This document shows, in pieces, positions 62,635 to 64,000 of a stretch of 64,000 nt of DNA. Made by a program: the position numbers and the translations under genes. Below the pieces are notes generated by a model. That model had not been told where the DNA came from. It searched no databases and was given only the letters and a program-made list of their open reading frames with translations. The stretch is taken from assembly GCA_051294375.1 (NCBI GenBank), contig JBJCIZ010000275.1, positions 1-64,000 of the forward strand, read 5' to 3'. The DNA is from Paraspadella gotoi (taxonomy: Eukaryota > Chaetognatha). How positions within the stretch are numbered: position 1 is the first letter of the stretch; every line of letters starts with the position of its first letter.

Positions 62635-64000
62635 ACATTGTTTGCTCAAACTTGTTTCTAGTTCACGTTTAGCGATAGCAAGCTTTTCTGCGTCGAGTCG
62701 GCGTGCTCTTGACTGACAGGGTCGACCTTCTGTCGGAATTGAATGAGTTACACCATGTTTTGGTTCTTTTAGTTCGAACGTTGACGTCGAGAGGGATGAA
62801 AATTATTTAAGGAGTTTATAGAATTTTTCTCCATTTTGATCTACAAAATTAACATGAGTTGATTCCTCTGATGCCGTCGACGCAGCGATTGTGGAGTAGT
62901 CGTGCAAATCGAGTAGTAAATCATCACAGTGATTTGGCACCAAAAAGTTTTCAGCTAAAAAGTCAATGCCAAGGATGTGTTGCCTACCATCAGCCACAAC
63001 GAACTCGTAATGAAATTTTTGATTCCCTAACTTTACAGTTGATTTTCCCATTACATGCGATTGGCGAGGCGTTGGCCGCCTGGAGCTTGATCTCCGGGTC
63101 AGGGCCCTGTTGATGCTGTTGTTGAGTCGGCAGGACGATTGAGAGTAGGGATCCTCCATCTACTAGCCATTTGGTTTGATCGCTGGCGTCGTGGATGAAG
63201 AGCAAATCGTTTTGTCGCTGGTGATCGGTTTGATGCTTGGGGGACGGCGTTCACCATTGGCGTCCCCCTCTGTCATTTCCCTTGTGCTTGCGTTGAGTCT
63301 TATCAAACTTAGCACAGCCCGGCTCGCAAAACCAAGCGTCTTTGCCGAACTTGATTTGCTTGTGGCATAGCGTTTTAAGCTTTGGCTTTGGTTTAGCTTT
63401 TTGTCCTTGACTTGACTTCTTCTTTCCCTTAAAACTTCTTTTTGGTTTGACATTGACGGCGTTGATGCCAACTTTGTCATCCGATTCGGATTTGTGTCAC
63501 CCTTTGTGACCCTGTTTGACGTGGTTTACGAGAGATGACGTTTGTCGAATTATAGGATTTCCCTCGTTGTCGAAATGTCGATCAGTGATTTCACCAAGCT
63601 TGCTCGCCGACAACTTGTCGGCTTTGTCTTCAGGTTAGAGCGTATTTCAGCCAGCAGCTCCTGAAGAACCTTCTTTTTGCACACGTCATCGAGAGTTGTG
63701 CGAGTAAATTGTTACGGTTCTCAATTCATCGAGTCTGTTGGGTGCCGGGTGAGCCCATTACTCTTTTGTCAGATAACTGAAAAAGGGTTCCATGTCGTTC
63801 TGTTGTTTCTCCATAGAGGAACTGATTAATCTTAGGATCAAGCTTCACGCTTATTTTAGGATTCTAAAGTGTGCGAATTTTGTTTTTGGAGCGACGATGC
63901 CGGCATGAGTATAAGCAGCTCGATTCGATTTATCCAGATTTCACTGTTTGACAAATGGATATTTCTGGCAAGTCTGGTCTTCTGGTTTGGTGCTCGCTCT
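62635..64000 (-). mobile_element. Gypsy-B gag and protease, reverse strand, copy 2 (runs off the window)
   Basis: Same order as 57545-59275: protease 62803-63205, gag from 63163 rightward, cut by the window edge. Minus-strand frames are longer here (118 codons at 62803-63159), so this copy is the better guide to the protease. Confidence 0.7.
62803..63205 (-). pseudogene. pro: Gypsy-B aspartic protease (copy 2)
   Basis: One frame gives KWLVDGGSLLSIVLPT (active site DGGS at about 63150-63165), the next KLGNQKFHYEFVVADG and HILGIDFLAENFLV (the ILG-DFL strand pairs with the active site in retropepsins), followed by a Ser/Asp-rich linker and FVDQNGEKFYKLLK. A single frame change separates active site and body. 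After the linker the sequence ends at (TTAA)n, before any RT. Confidence 0.68.

Larger units (their letters stand above)
61872..64000. repeat. Direct duplication P, copy 2
   Basis: Colinear with 56785-58960, running to the window edge. Includes the GA/core block (61872-62200) and (TTAA)n (62526-62622). Confidence 0.9.

Overview
This window looks like a repeat-dense piece of an invertebrate animal genome from a draft long-read assembly. The evidence is eukaryotic: GT-AG splice signals, tRNA-like SINEs, LTR retrotransposons of the Ty3/Gypsy and BEL/Pao types, a Maverick/Polinton-like DNA element, and abundant mini- and microsatellites. Ten runs of N are present (five are exactly 25 bases, i.e. 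contig joins). Nearly every recognisable coding region is broken by frameshifts, and duplicated blocks differ mainly by single-base indels, so residual read error cannot be separated from true decay. I cannot name the species and I see no convincing intact host gene.

Layout. 1-540: repeat X. 1600-4650: Ty3/Gypsy pol remnant on the + strand (connection/RNase H, integrase, proline-rich tail). 4653-8253: an inverted repeat, then Polinton-like genes on the - strand (integrase, packaging-type ATPase with a 71-bp intron, acidic protein). 8984-9690: second copy of X. 12697-15889: second, rearranged Polinton-like copy. 17228-23727, 33104-39414 and 42562-47330: copies of one compound repeat (unit A bounded by a short direct repeat, followed by element B with a hairpin, a (GTCY)n microsatellite and tandem units). 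23753-33100: mostly simple and minisatellite sequence with strong purine/pyrimidine strand bias. 39571-42536 and 47715-51020: a LINE-endonuclease-like fragment interrupted by a BEL/Pao element (two LTRs, 5-bp target duplication), then a GC-rich insertion. 51406-53188: Gypsy-B gag joined to two tRNA-like SINE copies. 53400-54818: a reverse-strand Gypsy pol remnant with an internal deletion. 54821-55990: fourth copy of B. 56785-64000: a direct duplication carrying reverse-strand Gypsy-B gag/protease, with an inverted copy of the 46930-52620 block between the two halves.

How the parts relate. Nested insertions allow relative dating. The BEL/Pao element entered the LINE-like sequence (the empty site is still present, inverted, near 59842), and the block was duplicated afterwards. 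The GC-rich piece is also missing from that inverted copy and has its own probable target duplication. The two most interesting items are the spliced Polinton-like ATPase with its rearranged neighbours, and the GC-rich hairpin-filled insertion, which I cannot assign to any family I know.
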